NCBI GenBank assembly: GCA_017622995.1
Contig: JAGAQA010000064.1
Span: 1 to 35,589 of the forward strand
DNA length: 35,589 nt
Direction: 5' to 3'
DNA from: Oscillospiraceae bacterium
GTDB taxonomy: Bacteria > Bacillota > Clostridia > Oscillospirales > Oscillospiraceae
Part shown: positions 6,890 to 14,638 of the stretch, one piece after another
How the letters are laid out: every line of letters begins with the position of its first letter
Position numbering within the stretch: the stretch's first letter is position 1
Position numbers and translations under genes: made by a program
Notes under the pieces: model-generated
Seen by the model: the letters and a program-made list of their open reading frames with translations, nothing else
What the model was told of the DNA's origin: nothing
Database searches by the model: none

Positions 6890-7754
6890 GGCCCGTTACC
6901 TGCTTTTCGTATACGTTGTATTCATCCCAGATGTGCTCCAGGCTTTCGAAGGTGTGGGCAATCTCCTTTTCCTTCTTGGCGGCGATGGCAACGATCAGGG
7001 CATTGATCATGCTCAGGGGCGCCACCAGGCTGTCCACCAGAGACACCATATCGCTTTTGGCCACCAGCACATGGTCACAGCACTGGCCCAGAGGAGACAG
7101 CTTGCTGTCGGTAATGCCGATGACGGTGGCACCGGCGGAGCAGCAGTACCGGGCGCCCTTGGTGGTGGAGGCGGAGTACCGGGGGAAGCTGAAGGCGATG
7201 ACCGCGTCGCTGGAATTGACACCGACGATCTTTTCGAACATCTCCCCCTCGCTGAGGCCGGAAACCACGTGGACATTGTTGAACATATAGTTCAGGTAGT
7301 AGCCCAAAAAGCTTGCCAGGGGCGCCACGGAACGAACACCCAGAATGTACACCCGCTTGGCCTTCAGGATGGCCGCCACCGCGTCGTTGAATTCCTCCCG
7401 GCTGACGGTTTCCTCGGTCTGGCGCAGCTTTTCCATATCGGAATGGAAGACGGTGGAAATCACATCCTGGTTCTTCATCCGGTCGTTGGCCACCTCGATG
7501 CGCTGGACGGAGGTCAGCCGGTTCAGCACCATCTCCTGCATGGCCTTCTGCATACTGGGGTAGCCGTCAAAGCCCAGATCCACGGCAAAGCGGACCACGG
7601 TGGACTCGGACACGCCCACGTTCTGGGCCAGCCGGTTGGCGGTCATAAAGGCGGCCTTGTCGTAGGACTCCAGGATGTACTGGGCAATGCGCTTCTGGCC
7701 CTTGGAAAACTCGGCCATATTGTCTTTTAATAATGAAAGAATATCACGGCTCAT
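6879..7754 (-). CDS. RpiR/MurR-family transcriptional regulator
   Basis: A 291-aa regulator with an N-terminal RpiR helix-turn-helix (residues 1-78; NRLAQNVGVSESTVVRFAVDLGF) and a C-terminal SIS sugar-phosphate-binding domain (VYILGVRSVAPLASFLGYYL; DAVIAFSFPRYSASTTKGARY; GATVIGITDSKLSPLG). In this family the SIS domain senses phosphosugars and the HTH controls sugar or amino-sugar catabolism. The start at 7754 is chosen for GGGAGG 8 nt upstream; an in-frame upstream Met would extend through the promoter region. It is the first gene of a two-gene operon with the flavoprotein gene. A near-perfect inverted repeat (7781-7803) just after the promoter is a good candidate for its own operator. No sugar gene is adjacent, so the ligand is unknown. 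Confidence 0.93.
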   Translation of the reverse strand: MSRDILSLLKDNMAEFSKGQKRIAQYILESYDKAAFMTANRLAQNVGVSESTVVRFAVDLGFDGYPSMQKAMQEMVLNRLTSVQRIEVANDRMKNQDVISTVFHSDMEKLRQTEETVSREEFNDAVAAILKAKRVYILGVRSVAPLASFLGYYLNYMFNNVHVVSGLSEGEMFEKIVGVNSSDAVIAFSFPRYSASTTKGARYCCSAGATVIGITDSKLSPLGQCCDHVLVAKSDMVSLVDSLVAPLSMINALIVAIAAKKEKEIAHTFESLEHIWDEYNVYEKQVTGHDA

Positions 7755-7780
7755 GGTGATACCTCCCGGATTCTTTATAT

Positions 7781-7803
7781 TGGTGTGCTGAAACTGTACA
7801 CCA
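7781..7803. promoter_or_regulatory. Candidate operator, inverted repeat upstream of the rpiR-type gene
   Basis: TGGTGTGC at 7781-7788 and GTACACCA at 7796-7803 form an inverted repeat (7 of 8 pairs) around a 7-nt centre. It lies just downstream of the -10 box at 7808-7813, covering the expected transcription start, a classical repressor position. Confidence 0.5.
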
Positions 7804-7807
7804 GAAT

Positions 7808-7836
7808 ATAGTAGCAAACTTATATGGAGATTTCAA
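7808..7836 (-). promoter_or_regulatory. Sigma-A promoter of the rpiR-flavoprotein operon
   Basis: On the minus strand TTGAAA (7836-7831), 17-nt spacer, TACTAT (7813-7808) with an extended TG element before the -10. Confidence 0.65.
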
Positions 7837-7852
7837 GATAGGCGGAAGGGTT

Positions 7853-8566
7853 TTACCTGTCCCGGGGGAGGATTTTTTTCACTTCCTCCGCCGTTAAGTA
7901 ACGCCAGGCGCCCGGCCCCAGGTTCCCCAGCTCCATGGCCCCTTCCCGGATGCGTTTGAGCCGGGTCACGGTCATGCCCCGGGCCTGGCACATCCGGCGG
8001 ATCTGCCGGTTCCTGCCCTCGTGAATGGTGATTTCCAGACGGGCCTTCTGCCCCGCCGCCTCCAGCAGCCGTACCACGGGGGGACGAATCCGGTAGCCGT
8101 CCAGGACCAGGGGCTTCTCCAGCAGCCCTTCCTTTCCCGGCCCGTAGCCCGTGACCCAGACCAGATAGGTTTTGTCCACCTGATGCCGGGGGTGCATGAG
8201 CTCGTTGGCAAAGGCCCCGTCATTGGTAAACAGCAGCAGGCCCTCGGAATCCATGTCCAGCCGCCCGATGGGGTATACCCGCTGGGGGCAGTCTTTCACC
8301 AGCTGGGCAACATCCTTCCTCCCCTTTTCGTCCGACAGGGTGGTCACATAGCCTCTGGGCTTGTGGAGCATCAGATAAACCCTCCGGTTTATCTCCGGCA
8401 GGGGAGTTCCGTCCACCAGAATATCATCGGTTTCCGGGTCGGCGCTGTCTCCCAGAGCGGCGGGCCTGCCGTTTACGGAAACCCTTCCCGCCGTAATTAG
8501 TTCCTCCGCCTTTCTCCGGGAGGCCAGACCCCGGGCGGAAATCAGCTTTTGCAGTCGTTCTTTCAT
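7853..8566 (-). CDS. rluB: 23S rRNA pseudouridine synthase, RluB type
   Basis: Makes a pseudouridine in 23S rRNA (position 2605 in the E. coli enzyme). The protein is 237 aa, starting at 8566 behind GAGGT. An N-terminal S4 RNA-binding domain (residues 1-55: RLQKLISARGLASRRKAEELI) precedes the catalytic domain with YPIGRLDMDSEGLLLFTNDG, where D104 is the catalytic aspartate, and the motif EGRNRQIRRM. The RsuA/RluB/RluE/RluF families share these motifs; length and the VNGRPA S4 style favour RluB. It is the last gene of the operon with dacF (8-nt gap), matching the common Firmicutes linkage of ScpAB, gerW/DUF2953, dacF and this enzyme. Confidence 0.92.
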   Translation of the reverse strand: MKERLQKLISARGLASRRKAEELITAGRVSVNGRPAALGDSADPETDDILVDGTPLPEINRRVYLMLHKPRGYVTTLSDEKGRKDVAQLVKDCPQRVYPIGRLDMDSEGLLLFTNDGAFANELMHPRHQVDKTYLVWVTGYGPGKEGLLEKPLVLDGYRIRPPVVRLLEAAGQKARLEITIHEGRNRQIRRMCQARGMTVTRLKRIREGAMELGNLGPGAWRYLTAEEVKKILPRDR

Positions 8567-8574
8567 GGTAACCT

Positions 8575-9651
8575 CTACCCGCCCGGCTTCCACCAGGCTC
8601 TTTTCTTGATGGGCGTTTGTTCCACCGTTTCGCCGTAGACCAGGGGCACCCTGCCCACGATCCTGCCGGAAATGAGGATATAGCCGGTGCCCGCGCCGGC
8701 TCCCTCCGTCACCGGGGCATACACAAAATGCTTGCCCCCTGCCGCCACCTGGGGCCGGTCCGAGGGGGCCAGGGCGTAGTCAAAATCCCCGTCGGAGATC
8801 AGGTCCACGGTGCCGTTTCCCCCAATGACGGTACGGGTGGCCACCTTGTCTCCCTTGCGCACCACCCGTTTTATCTGGTACTGCGCAAAGCCTTCATTCA
8901 GAAGAGACGTGTGGTCACGCCAATCGTCGGGAGCGTCCAGGGTCACCGCCACCACCCGCCGTCCCTGCCGGGAGGCACTGGAAACCAGGGTTCTGCCTGC
9001 GCTTTTGGTAAAGCCGGTTTTCACCCCCTCGGCTCCCTCCACCTGCCACAGGAGCTTATTGTGGTTGCGCAGGAACCGGTCCCCGATCCGGATGGTCTTG
9101 GTGGAGACGGTTTTGGCAAAGATGGGATTTTCCATGGCATAGCAGGCCAGCTCCGCCAGATCCTGGGCGGTGGAATAGTGGTCCGGGTGGTCCAGCCCGT
9201 TGGGGTTGGCAAAATGGGTGCCCTTCAGGCCCAAAAGCCTTGCTTTGTCATTCATCATTTCCACAAAGCCCGGCACGGTCCCCCCGCAGTAGATGGCAAG
9301 GGCCACCGCCGCGTCGTTGCCGGAGGAGAGCATGAGCCCGTACAGCAACTCCTGAAGGGTCAGCACCTCTCCCGCTTGCAGATACATGGAGGAGCCCTCA
9401 ATGCCCACGGCCTCTTTGGGAATCCGCATCTGCGAAAGCACATTGTACTGCTCGCAGACAATCAGCGCCGTCATGATCTTTGTGGTGCTGGCAATCAGGG
9501 CCTGTTCCTCCCCCTTCCGGGAGAACAGCACCCTGCCGGTGAGGCCGTCCATGGCTACCGCCCTTCTTGCGGACACCGCCTGGGTCTTCACCGGCAACAG
9601 CAAAACGGCAGCCAGGAAAACAGCCGCCGTTTTGGCAAATAATCGTTTCAT
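8575..9651 (-). CDS. dacF: D-alanyl-D-alanine carboxypeptidase (DacF/PBP5 family)
   Basis: A low-molecular-weight penicillin-binding protein (358 aa) that removes the terminal D-Ala from peptidoglycan stem peptides outside the membrane. A signal peptide (KRLFAKTAAVFLAAVLLLPV, residues 2-21) is followed by S55TTK58, S110GN and, near 210, KTG, the three active-site motifs of the S11 family, then a C-terminal PBP5-like domain. Start choice: ATG at 9651 has GAGGA very close upstream; a GTG at 9660 is in frame and cannot be excluded. It sits between gerW (40-nt gap) and rluB. In Bacillus dacF is expressed in the forespore; beside gerW here, a sporulation role is plausible but not shown. Confidence 0.93.
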   Translation of the reverse strand: MKRLFAKTAAVFLAAVLLLPVKTQAVSARRAVAMDGLTGRVLFSRKGEEQALIASTTKIMTALIVCEQYNVLSQMRIPKEAVGIEGSSMYLQAGEVLTLQELLYGLMLSSGNDAAVALAIYCGGTVPGFVEMMNDKARLLGLKGTHFANPNGLDHPDHYSTAQDLAELACYAMENPIFAKTVSTKTIRIGDRFLRNHNKLLWQVEGAEGVKTGFTKSAGRTLVSSASRQGRRVVAVTLDAPDDWRDHTSLLNEGFAQYQIKRVVRKGDKVATRTVIGGNGTVDLISDGDFDYALAPSDRPQVAAGGKHFVYAPVTEGAGAGTGYILISGRIVGRVPLVYGETVEQTPIKKRAWWKPGG

Positions 9652-9691
9652 GTTCCTCACCCGGGATTAGAATACCCGGAAAGAGGCGGGG

Positions 9692-10078
9692 TTATTCCGG
9701 CTTCTTCCGGGAGTCCAGGAAGGCGGAAATCTTGTCCAGGGTATCCGGCACCATTTCCACAATCCGGTCCGCGGTGGCGTTGGCAGGCTCCGCAATGGTC
9801 ATAATGCGCACATTGCCGTCCTTCACCACCAGGAAGGCCACGGGGGTCACCTTCACACCGGCGCCTACGCCGCCGCCAAAGGGCATCTGTCCGGCAGGGG
9901 CCTTGCTCATGGCGAAGTCGCTTCCGCCGCCGCCCAGGCCCACACTGATTTTGGACACAGGCAGAATGGTCACGCCGTCCGGGGTGGTAACAGGCTTCCC
10001 CACCACCGTGTTGGCATCCACCATTTCACGAATCTTTTGAATGGTTGTTTCCAGCATATTGGGAAGTTTTTCACTCAT
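9692..10078 (-). CDS. gerW: GerW (YtfJ) family sporulation protein
   Basis: 128 aa, full length for GerW/YtfJ, a spore protein needed for L-alanine germination in Bacillus. Hallmarks are the start MSEKLPNMLETTIQKIREMVDANTVVGKP, the Gly-rich GLGGGGSDF, GQMPFGGGVGAGVKVTPVAFLVV and the C-terminal amphipathic helix. It overlaps the end of the DUF2953 gene by 8 nt, the same pairing as ytfI-ytfJ in Bacillus. Presence of this gene and spoIID suggests a spore former. Confidence 0.93.
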   Translation of the reverse strand: MSEKLPNMLETTIQKIREMVDANTVVGKPVTTPDGVTILPVSKISVGLGGGGSDFAMSKAPAGQMPFGGGVGAGVKVTPVAFLVVKDGNVRIMTIAEPANATADRIVEMVPDTLDKISAFLDSRKKPE

Positions 10079-10700
10079 TGTTCTGCACCGCTTTCTGATT
10101 TTTCATTTTCAGGAGTATCTTCACAGCACGGATGCCGTATTTCACCAGCAGGCCCAGGACCCTGCCCAGGGTAATGGTCAGGTCCATGGCAAAAACCACC
10201 TTTGTTTCCTCCCCCAGGAAGTCGCACTGGACCTCCACATCCCGTTTTTGGATGACAAAGGCCCGCTTCAGGGCCGCCAGCAGATTGCCCACCGCCGCCC
10301 AGGCCCGGCCGTAATTCACCGCCAGGTCGCAGGGGTCATCCCCCGCCAGGGTCAGCCGCAGCACCAGCCGGTTCACCCGCAGCTTTCTGCGGAAATCCCC
10401 CAGAAAATGGAGGCCCAGCTGCACCAGGGGCAGGAATTTTTTCCAGGAGCCGCCCTGGGGGTTTTCCGCAGCCTTTTGGGGCTTTTCTTTTTTGGGTTTT
10501 TCTTCCTTCGGTTTGTTCTCCCCGGTTTTTTTCTCCCGGGAGGTCAGCTTTTTCAGCCAGCCGGGAACCGGATAGAGTACAATAGGGAGCCTGCCCAGCA
10601 GCACCGCCGCCAGGGGGCCGTCTTCATCATAGCGAAGCCGCACACCCAGGGGCAGACATCCCAGCCCAATCAGGATGGCGAGAAAAATCAGCCAGCCCAT
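10071..10700 (-). CDS. DUF2953 membrane-associated protein (YtfI-like)
   Basis: 209 aa. An N-terminal membrane helix (MGWLIFLAILIGLGCLPLGV) is followed by a beta-strand stretch (RLRYDEDGPLAAVLLGRLPIVLYP), a highly charged Lys/Glu segment (residues about 55-90: REKKTGENKPKEEKPKKEKPQK), and a C-terminal part LGLHFLGDFRRKLRVNRLVLRLTLAGDDPCDLAVNYGRAWA typical of DUF2953. Function is unknown; in Bacillus the homologue ytfI lies upstream of gerW and is sporulation-associated. It starts 3 nt after the scpB stop and overlaps gerW, so it is part of the scpA operon. Confidence 0.85.
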   Translation of the reverse strand: MGWLIFLAILIGLGCLPLGVRLRYDEDGPLAAVLLGRLPIVLYPVPGWLKKLTSREKKTGENKPKEEKPKKEKPQKAAENPQGGSWKKFLPLVQLGLHFLGDFRRKLRVNRLVLRLTLAGDDPCDLAVNYGRAWAAVGNLLAALKRAFVIQKRDVEVQCDFLGEETKVVFAMDLTITLGRVLGLLVKYGIRAVKILLKMKNQKAVQNNE

Positions 10701-10703
10701 TCT

Positions 10704-11279
10704 TTAGCCCTCCCCGGTCTGGGGTTCCGGCGTGCCCTCTTCCGGCAGCTCGATGGGCTCGCCGAAGGCAATCTTCTCAATGGGGGGCAGCTCTTCCAGG
10801 GAGGAAAGGCCAAAGGTCCGCAGAAAATCCGGGGTGGTTTTATACTGGATGGGACGGCCCGGCACATTCAGCCTGCCTGCCTCTTCAATCAGCTTTTTGT
10901 TCATCAGCGCCGCCACGGAATAGGAGCTGTCCGCCCCCCGGATCTGCTCCACCATGGCCTTTGTGGCAGGCTGGTAGTAGGCGATCACCGTCAGGGTCTC
11001 CAGCTGGGAGGAGGAGAGCTTGGGGGGCTTTCGGGTTTCCAGGGCTTTGGTAATATAGTCGGCCATTTCGCCGGAGGATACCATCTGGTAGCCGTTTTCC
11101 AGCCGCAGAACCCGGATGCCCCGGCGTTCATAGGCCAGCTCATCGGAGAGTCTGTCTGCCGCCTGGACAATTTCCTTTGGGTCAAGCTCCAGCACCTGAG
11201 CCAACCGGGCAACCTCTACCCGCTCACCGGCGGCAAAGAGGATGGCCTCCAGAATGCGCATCAGCTGTTCCTGTTCCAT
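10704..11279 (-). CDS. scpB: Segregation and condensation protein B
   Basis: 191 aa. ScpB dimers bind ScpA and the SMC heads in the bacterial condensin that compacts and segregates the chromosome. Two winged-helix domains are visible: MEQEQLMRILEAILFAAGERVEVARLAQVL at the N-terminus and LETLTVIAYYQPATKAMVEQIRG further on, with the signature GRPIQYKTTPDFLRTFGL. The start at 11279 is chosen because its ATG shares one base with the scpA stop codon (TGATG); an upstream in-frame Met lies inside scpA. The acidic tail (ELPEEGTPEPQTGEG) is normal for the family. Confidence 0.95.
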   Translation of the reverse strand: MEQEQLMRILEAILFAAGERVEVARLAQVLELDPKEIVQAADRLSDELAYERRGIRVLRLENGYQMVSSGEMADYITKALETRKPPKLSSSQLETLTVIAYYQPATKAMVEQIRGADSSYSVAALMNKKLIEEAGRLNVPGRPIQYKTTPDFLRTFGLSSLEELPPIEKIAFGEPIELPEEGTPEPQTGEG

Positions 11280-12076
11280 CAGCGGCTCTCTCCTTCCATG
11301 GCTTGATTCCGGTCCAGAAGCCGGACACTGGGGTTTTCCCCGGAATTGTCGTCCTCCAGGGTAATGGCATTGGTTTTGCACAGCTCCAGGATGGCCAGGA
11401 AGGTGGCCACCACCTCCGACCGGCTCTTATTGCCCCGGAACAGGGCCTTGAGCTTTTCCACCCCCCGCAGAAGCAGCTGGCGCAGAACCTCGCCGGATTT
11501 TTTCGCCACGGGGTAGGGCTCCTTGCCCACGATGCCCTTAAAATTCTGGGTGGGCGGGGGCAGCTGCCGCTGGCTGCGCTCGGAGATCAGCTCCAGCGCC
11601 CGGAGCAGATCCTTTACCTCGTGCTGGTAGCGGTAGCCCTCGGGCTTTCGCAGGGGCTCCGGCTCCTTGGTAAATATGCACCGGCCGATTTCGTTTCTGG
11701 GCTCCAGCTCGGCCACCGCCAGACGGATCTGCTCCATGGCTTCCTTCCGGCGGCGCTCAATTAGGCTCTGACGCAGCAGATCCAGCTCGTCCTCCGCCTC
11801 CTGCTGCTCGGCGGCGGACAGAAGCATTTTGGTTTTAATCAGCATCAGGTGGGAGGCCATGGTGATGAACTCACTGGCAATCTCCATATCCAGCCGCTTC
11901 ATTTCGTCCAGATAGGCCAGATACTGCTCCAGAATCGCCGTGATGGACACATCCTGAATCTCAATTTTATTCTTGCTCAGCAGCAGAAAAATCACGTCCA
12001 GAGGGCCTTCAAAGTCCTCCATGGTTTCATTCCGGGTGTGAACGATGCCCTCCAACCGGTATTGGGGTTCCGACAT
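11279..12076 (-). CDS. scpA: Segregation and condensation protein A
   Basis: 265 aa. The kleisin of the SMC-ScpAB condensin, bridging the SMC heads. It has the family start YRLEGIVHTRNETMEDFEGPLDVIFLLLSKNKIEIQDVSI, the N-terminal helical domain (ITAILEQYLAYLDEMKRLDMEIASEFITMASHLMLIKTKMLL), and the C-terminal winged helix (RSEVVATFLAILELCK). The ATG at 12076 is preferred for AAGGA upstream; a longer in-frame reading to 12181 would run back over the promoter. First gene of scpA-scpB-DUF2953-gerW-dacF-rluB, with a good promoter at 12153-12181. Confidence 0.95.
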   Translation of the reverse strand: MSEPQYRLEGIVHTRNETMEDFEGPLDVIFLLLSKNKIEIQDVSITAILEQYLAYLDEMKRLDMEIASEFITMASHLMLIKTKMLLSAAEQQEAEDELDLLRQSLIERRRKEAMEQIRLAVAELEPRNEIGRCIFTKEPEPLRKPEGYRYQHEVKDLLRALELISERSQRQLPPPTQNFKGIVGKEPYPVAKKSGEVLRQLLLRGVEKLKALFRGNKSRSEVVATFLAILELCKTNAITLEDDNSGENPSVRLLDRNQAMEGESR

Positions 12077-12152
12077 AGACAAATTCCTTTTCTTCCCACC
12101 GGGGAAAAGCCCGTCTTTCCCTCGGGATGCAAACTTTTGCGTATTTTTCGGT

Positions 12153-12181
12153 ATTATACCATCTTTTTCCCGGCTGTGCAA
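12153..12181 (-). promoter_or_regulatory. Sigma-A promoter of the scpA operon
   Basis: On the minus strand TTGCAC (12181-12176), 17 nt, TATAAT (12158-12153), with TGG before the -10. The distance to the scpA ATG is about 75 nt. Confidence 0.72.
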
Positions 12182-12218
12182 GGGAGAATAAAAAAATTAA
12201 CGATTTATCTCAAAACGA

Positions 12219-12247
12219 TTGCATTTTCCGACAGCTTATGATAAGAT
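12219..12247 (+). promoter_or_regulatory. Promoter of the small membrane protein gene
   Basis: TTGCAT (12219-12224), 17 nt, TAAGAT (12242-12247). It is divergent from the scpA promoter 38 bp away, so the two could influence each other. Confidence 0.6.
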
Positions 12248-12281
12248 ACTCCTAGAATTTCGTCCGCCGGAGGGATGCAAT

Positions 12282-12575
12282 GTGGGAAAGAGAAATCGCT
12301 ATCGGGAGCTTGACCGCCTGATGACCAGGCTTCTTCTTGCAGATACACTGGTTTTTGTCCTGTTCCTGGTCTTTTCTGCAAAGGGCTGGGCTGTGGTTCG
12401 GGTAATCGCCGCCATTGTTGCCACCCTGGCCTCCCTGTTGAGTCTGGCCTGGCTGTTCATCACCGGTGAGCTGGTCCGCCGCCGGAGCTTCTGGATGGTT
12501 TGCGGCTTCGGCGCCATCTTCCTGTGCCTGATTGTTTCCCTGCTTCTGAAATTCCCCTGCCCCCCTGTGGCCTAA
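12282..12575 (+). CDS. Small integral membrane protein, unknown
   Basis: 97 aa, not recognised. A GTG start at 12282 is chosen because GGAGGG lies 7 nt upstream; an ATG far upstream lies over the promoter. A basic N-terminus (VGKRNRYRELDRL) precedes three hydrophobic stretches: TRLLLADTLVFVLFLVF, VVRVIAAIVATLASLLSLAW and WMVCGFGAIFLCLIVSLLL, separated by short charged loops (GELVRRRSF). It has its own promoter and a textbook terminator, so it is very likely a real monocistronic gene. It stands divergent from scpA; no function can be suggested from the context. Confidence 0.7.
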   Translation: MGKRNRYRELDRLMTRLLLADTLVFVLFLVFSAKGWAVVRVIAAIVATLASLLSLAWLFITGELVRRRSFWMVCGFGAIFLCLIVSLLLKFPCPPVA

Positions 12576-12590
12576 AGAACGAACGCTTCA

Positions 12591-12622
12591 CCCCCTGCAC
12601 AGTTGCGTGCAGGGGGTTTTTT
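12591..12622 (+). terminator. Intrinsic terminator of the small membrane protein gene
   Basis: Stem CCCCCTGCAC (12591-12600) / GTGCAGGGGG (12607-12616), 6-nt loop, then six T (12617-12622). Confidence 0.88.
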
Positions 12623-12678
12623 GCAGGCTGGCGGCGGGAAGGGTAGATTCCGTACATAAAGGAAAGAGGGAGTTCGCT

Positions 12679-12851
12679 CAATTGACAATTGACAATGAAC
12701 AATTGACAATTATGGTATCCCTTCGGGATGATTGAAATAATTTTATTAGGAATTCTGGAAAATTCTTAGAAAACTTCTGGTTTAAAAGACTATTTTATTC
12801 ATCCCCGGAGGGGATTCCTCAACTGTCAACTGTCAATTGTCAATTGTCAAC
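12679..12851 (+). repeat. Dispersed repeat family A, copy 1
   Basis: About 173 bp without genes. It begins with heptamers CAATTGA CAATTGA CAATGAA CAATTGA CAATTAT (12679-12713), followed by GGTATCCCTTCGGGATGATTG, an AT-rich centre, ATCCCCGGAGGGGATTCC, and ends with inverse heptamers (CTGTCAATTGTCAATTGTC). The ends are thus inverted repeats. A homologous copy lies in reverse orientation at 34320-34469, with the first 60 bp nearly identical. Pieces recur at 26547-26586 and 32811-32830. It fills the gap between the membrane protein gene and the kinase gene. Confidence 0.8.
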
Positions 12852-12872
12852 TGAGATAAAGTTCCCTTTTCC

Positions 12873-14573
12873 TTATCTATAAAACGTATTCCCGCCGATG
12901 AATTCCCGCACCAGGCTGGTGGGGGGGATTTCGTCATCCACCTGGGCTTCCACAACGAAGTCCAGGATTTTTACGATGTTGCGGACCTCGTCAAACCAGC
13001 TATCCTCCGGCTGGACGGCGGCAAGCAGGGGGTAAATGTGCTTCTTGAGCACCGCCAGCTCGTAGAGGGTGGAGCTGTTGAAAATCACATCCGCGTTTTC
13101 CTGGAAGGGGAAAATCCACCGCTTCTCTCCCTGCCGGACGGACTCCCACATGGACAGGGTCCGCTGGACGGAGGAGCCCCGGGTTTCGTAATCCCGGACG
13201 ATCCGCCGCAGCAGCCGCAGGTAGCTGGTGGGAATCCGGTTGTGATCGTCCATATTGAGGGGCAGCAGGGGGCTGACGTACATCCGGAAAATCAGATTTT
13301 TCTCCACATTTTCCGGCAGCATCACCGGATTCAGGGCGTGGAGCCCCTCCACAATGATAACGGAATCCGGGTTCAGTCTGAGTGTTTCCCCGTGCCACTC
13401 CCGTTTCCCGGTGAGGAAATTGAAGGTGGGAAGGCTCACTTCCTTCCCTTCCAGAAGCTGCTGCATATCCTGCCGGAACAGAGCACAGTCCAGGGTATTG
13501 ATGTGCTCCAAATCCACCTTGCCGTCGGGGCCGGGGGCAATTTTGTCCCGGTCAATGTAGTAGTCATCCAGGCTCATGAGCACCGGCTTTTTCCCGTAAA
13601 CCCGCAGCTGGGTTGCCAGACGGTTTGCCGAGGTGGTTTTTCCCGAGGAGCTGGGCCCCGCCAGCAGCACCGCCTTGGCGCCCCGGGCGCAGACCATATC
13701 CGCCACCTGGGAAAACCGCTTTTCATGGAGGGCCTCGTTTACCCGGATCAGCTCCCGAATTCTGCCGGAAACCGTCAGCTCGTTGAGATCCGCCACATTT
13801 TCGCACTCCATCAGCCGGCACCACCGCTCCCCCTCGGAGAAGACGCCAAACAGTTGGGGCATGGGAGAAAGCCTTGCCAGCTTGTCCGGCTCCAGCTCAT
13901 CGGGGTACACAAAGAGGAAGCCGCCGTCAGCCGGCAGCACATCCCACACGGTGAGATACCCGGTGGAGGGGGCCATTTCGCCGAAGAAATTGTCAGAATA
14001 CGCTCCGTAGCCGTATTCACTGCAGGAATCCCGGTCCAGCCAGGCCAGGAGCCTGGCCTTGTCCTCCCTTCCCTGGGCCCTGTACCGGGCGATGGCCGCG
14101 TCCTTTTTCACATTGCGGCGCAGAAGGGGAATGTCCTGCCGGACAATGGCCGCCACCTGCTCCTTGAGCCTGGCGGCGGAAAAATCCTCCGCCCCTCTGA
14201 CGGATACAAACACGCTGGAGCCCAGGGTGCAGTCCATGGTGCAGGTGGCCTTGGGCCACAGCTGGCTGAGAGCCAGGAACATGACGAACTGGGCCGTGCG
14301 GACATACACATCCCGTCCGGCGGAGTCCCGGCAGCGCAGCAGGTGAATCACCCCCTGGGAGGCCGCCATGGCCCGGCGCATGGAGGGCCGGTCCCCTTCC
14401 CCGTCCTTTTCCCGCAGGGGGATATAGTTGAGGGTAAATACCTCTCCCGCAATTCTGGCCGCCAGCGGCCGGGCAGACAGCAATTCCGAATCCAGCCCCG
14501 CCCCCCGTACAAGAGACAGAAGGCTCTGTTCCTTCTGCGCCAGAACCTCCCGTCCGTCAATGGTTAGTTTCAT
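12873..14573 (-). CDS. Nucleoside (uridine) kinase family protein
   Basis: 566 aa. The C-terminal half is a uridine kinase/phosphoribulokinase-type P-loop kinase: Walker A GPSSSGKTT (306-314), then LMSLDDYYIDRDKIAPGPDG, the aspartate-bearing substrate loop, and VIIVEGLHALNP. The N-terminal 60 residues (MKLTIDGREVLAQKEQSLLSLV) resemble a TGS/ubiquitin-like fold, followed by a threonyl-tRNA-synthetase-like editing-type domain. This architecture occurs in Clostridia and Thermotoga as a putative nucleoside kinase; the actual substrate is unproven, so I give no symbol. It has its own promoter within the end of spoIID, and is followed by repeat A. Confidence 0.85.
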   Translation of the reverse strand: MKLTIDGREVLAQKEQSLLSLVRGAGLDSELLSARPLAARIAGEVFTLNYIPLREKDGEGDRPSMRRAMAASQGVIHLLRCRDSAGRDVYVRTAQFVMFLALSQLWPKATCTMDCTLGSSVFVSVRGAEDFSAARLKEQVAAIVRQDIPLLRRNVKKDAAIARYRAQGREDKARLLAWLDRDSCSEYGYGAYSDNFFGEMAPSTGYLTVWDVLPADGGFLFVYPDELEPDKLARLSPMPQLFGVFSEGERWCRLMECENVADLNELTVSGRIRELIRVNEALHEKRFSQVADMVCARGAKAVLLAGPSSSGKTTSANRLATQLRVYGKKPVLMSLDDYYIDRDKIAPGPDGKVDLEHINTLDCALFRQDMQQLLEGKEVSLPTFNFLTGKREWHGETLRLNPDSVIIVEGLHALNPVMLPENVEKNLIFRMYVSPLLPLNMDDHNRIPTSYLRLLRRIVRDYETRGSSVQRTLSMWESVRQGEKRWIFPFQENADVIFNSSTLYELAVLKKHIYPLLAAVQPEDSWFDEVRNIVKILDFVVEAQVDDEIPPTSLVREFIGGNTFYR

Positions 14574-14609
14574 GGGATCACCCTCTCCGATTGGTTTTAT
14601 TGAACAATT

Positions 14610-14638
14610 ATTATATCATACATTCTTTTATTTTTCAA
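14610..14638 (-). promoter_or_regulatory. Sigma-A promoter of the nucleoside kinase gene
   Basis: On the minus strand TTGAAA (14638-14633), 17 nt, TATAAT (14615-14610). The -35 and part of the spacer lie inside the last codons of spoIID. Confidence 0.75.
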
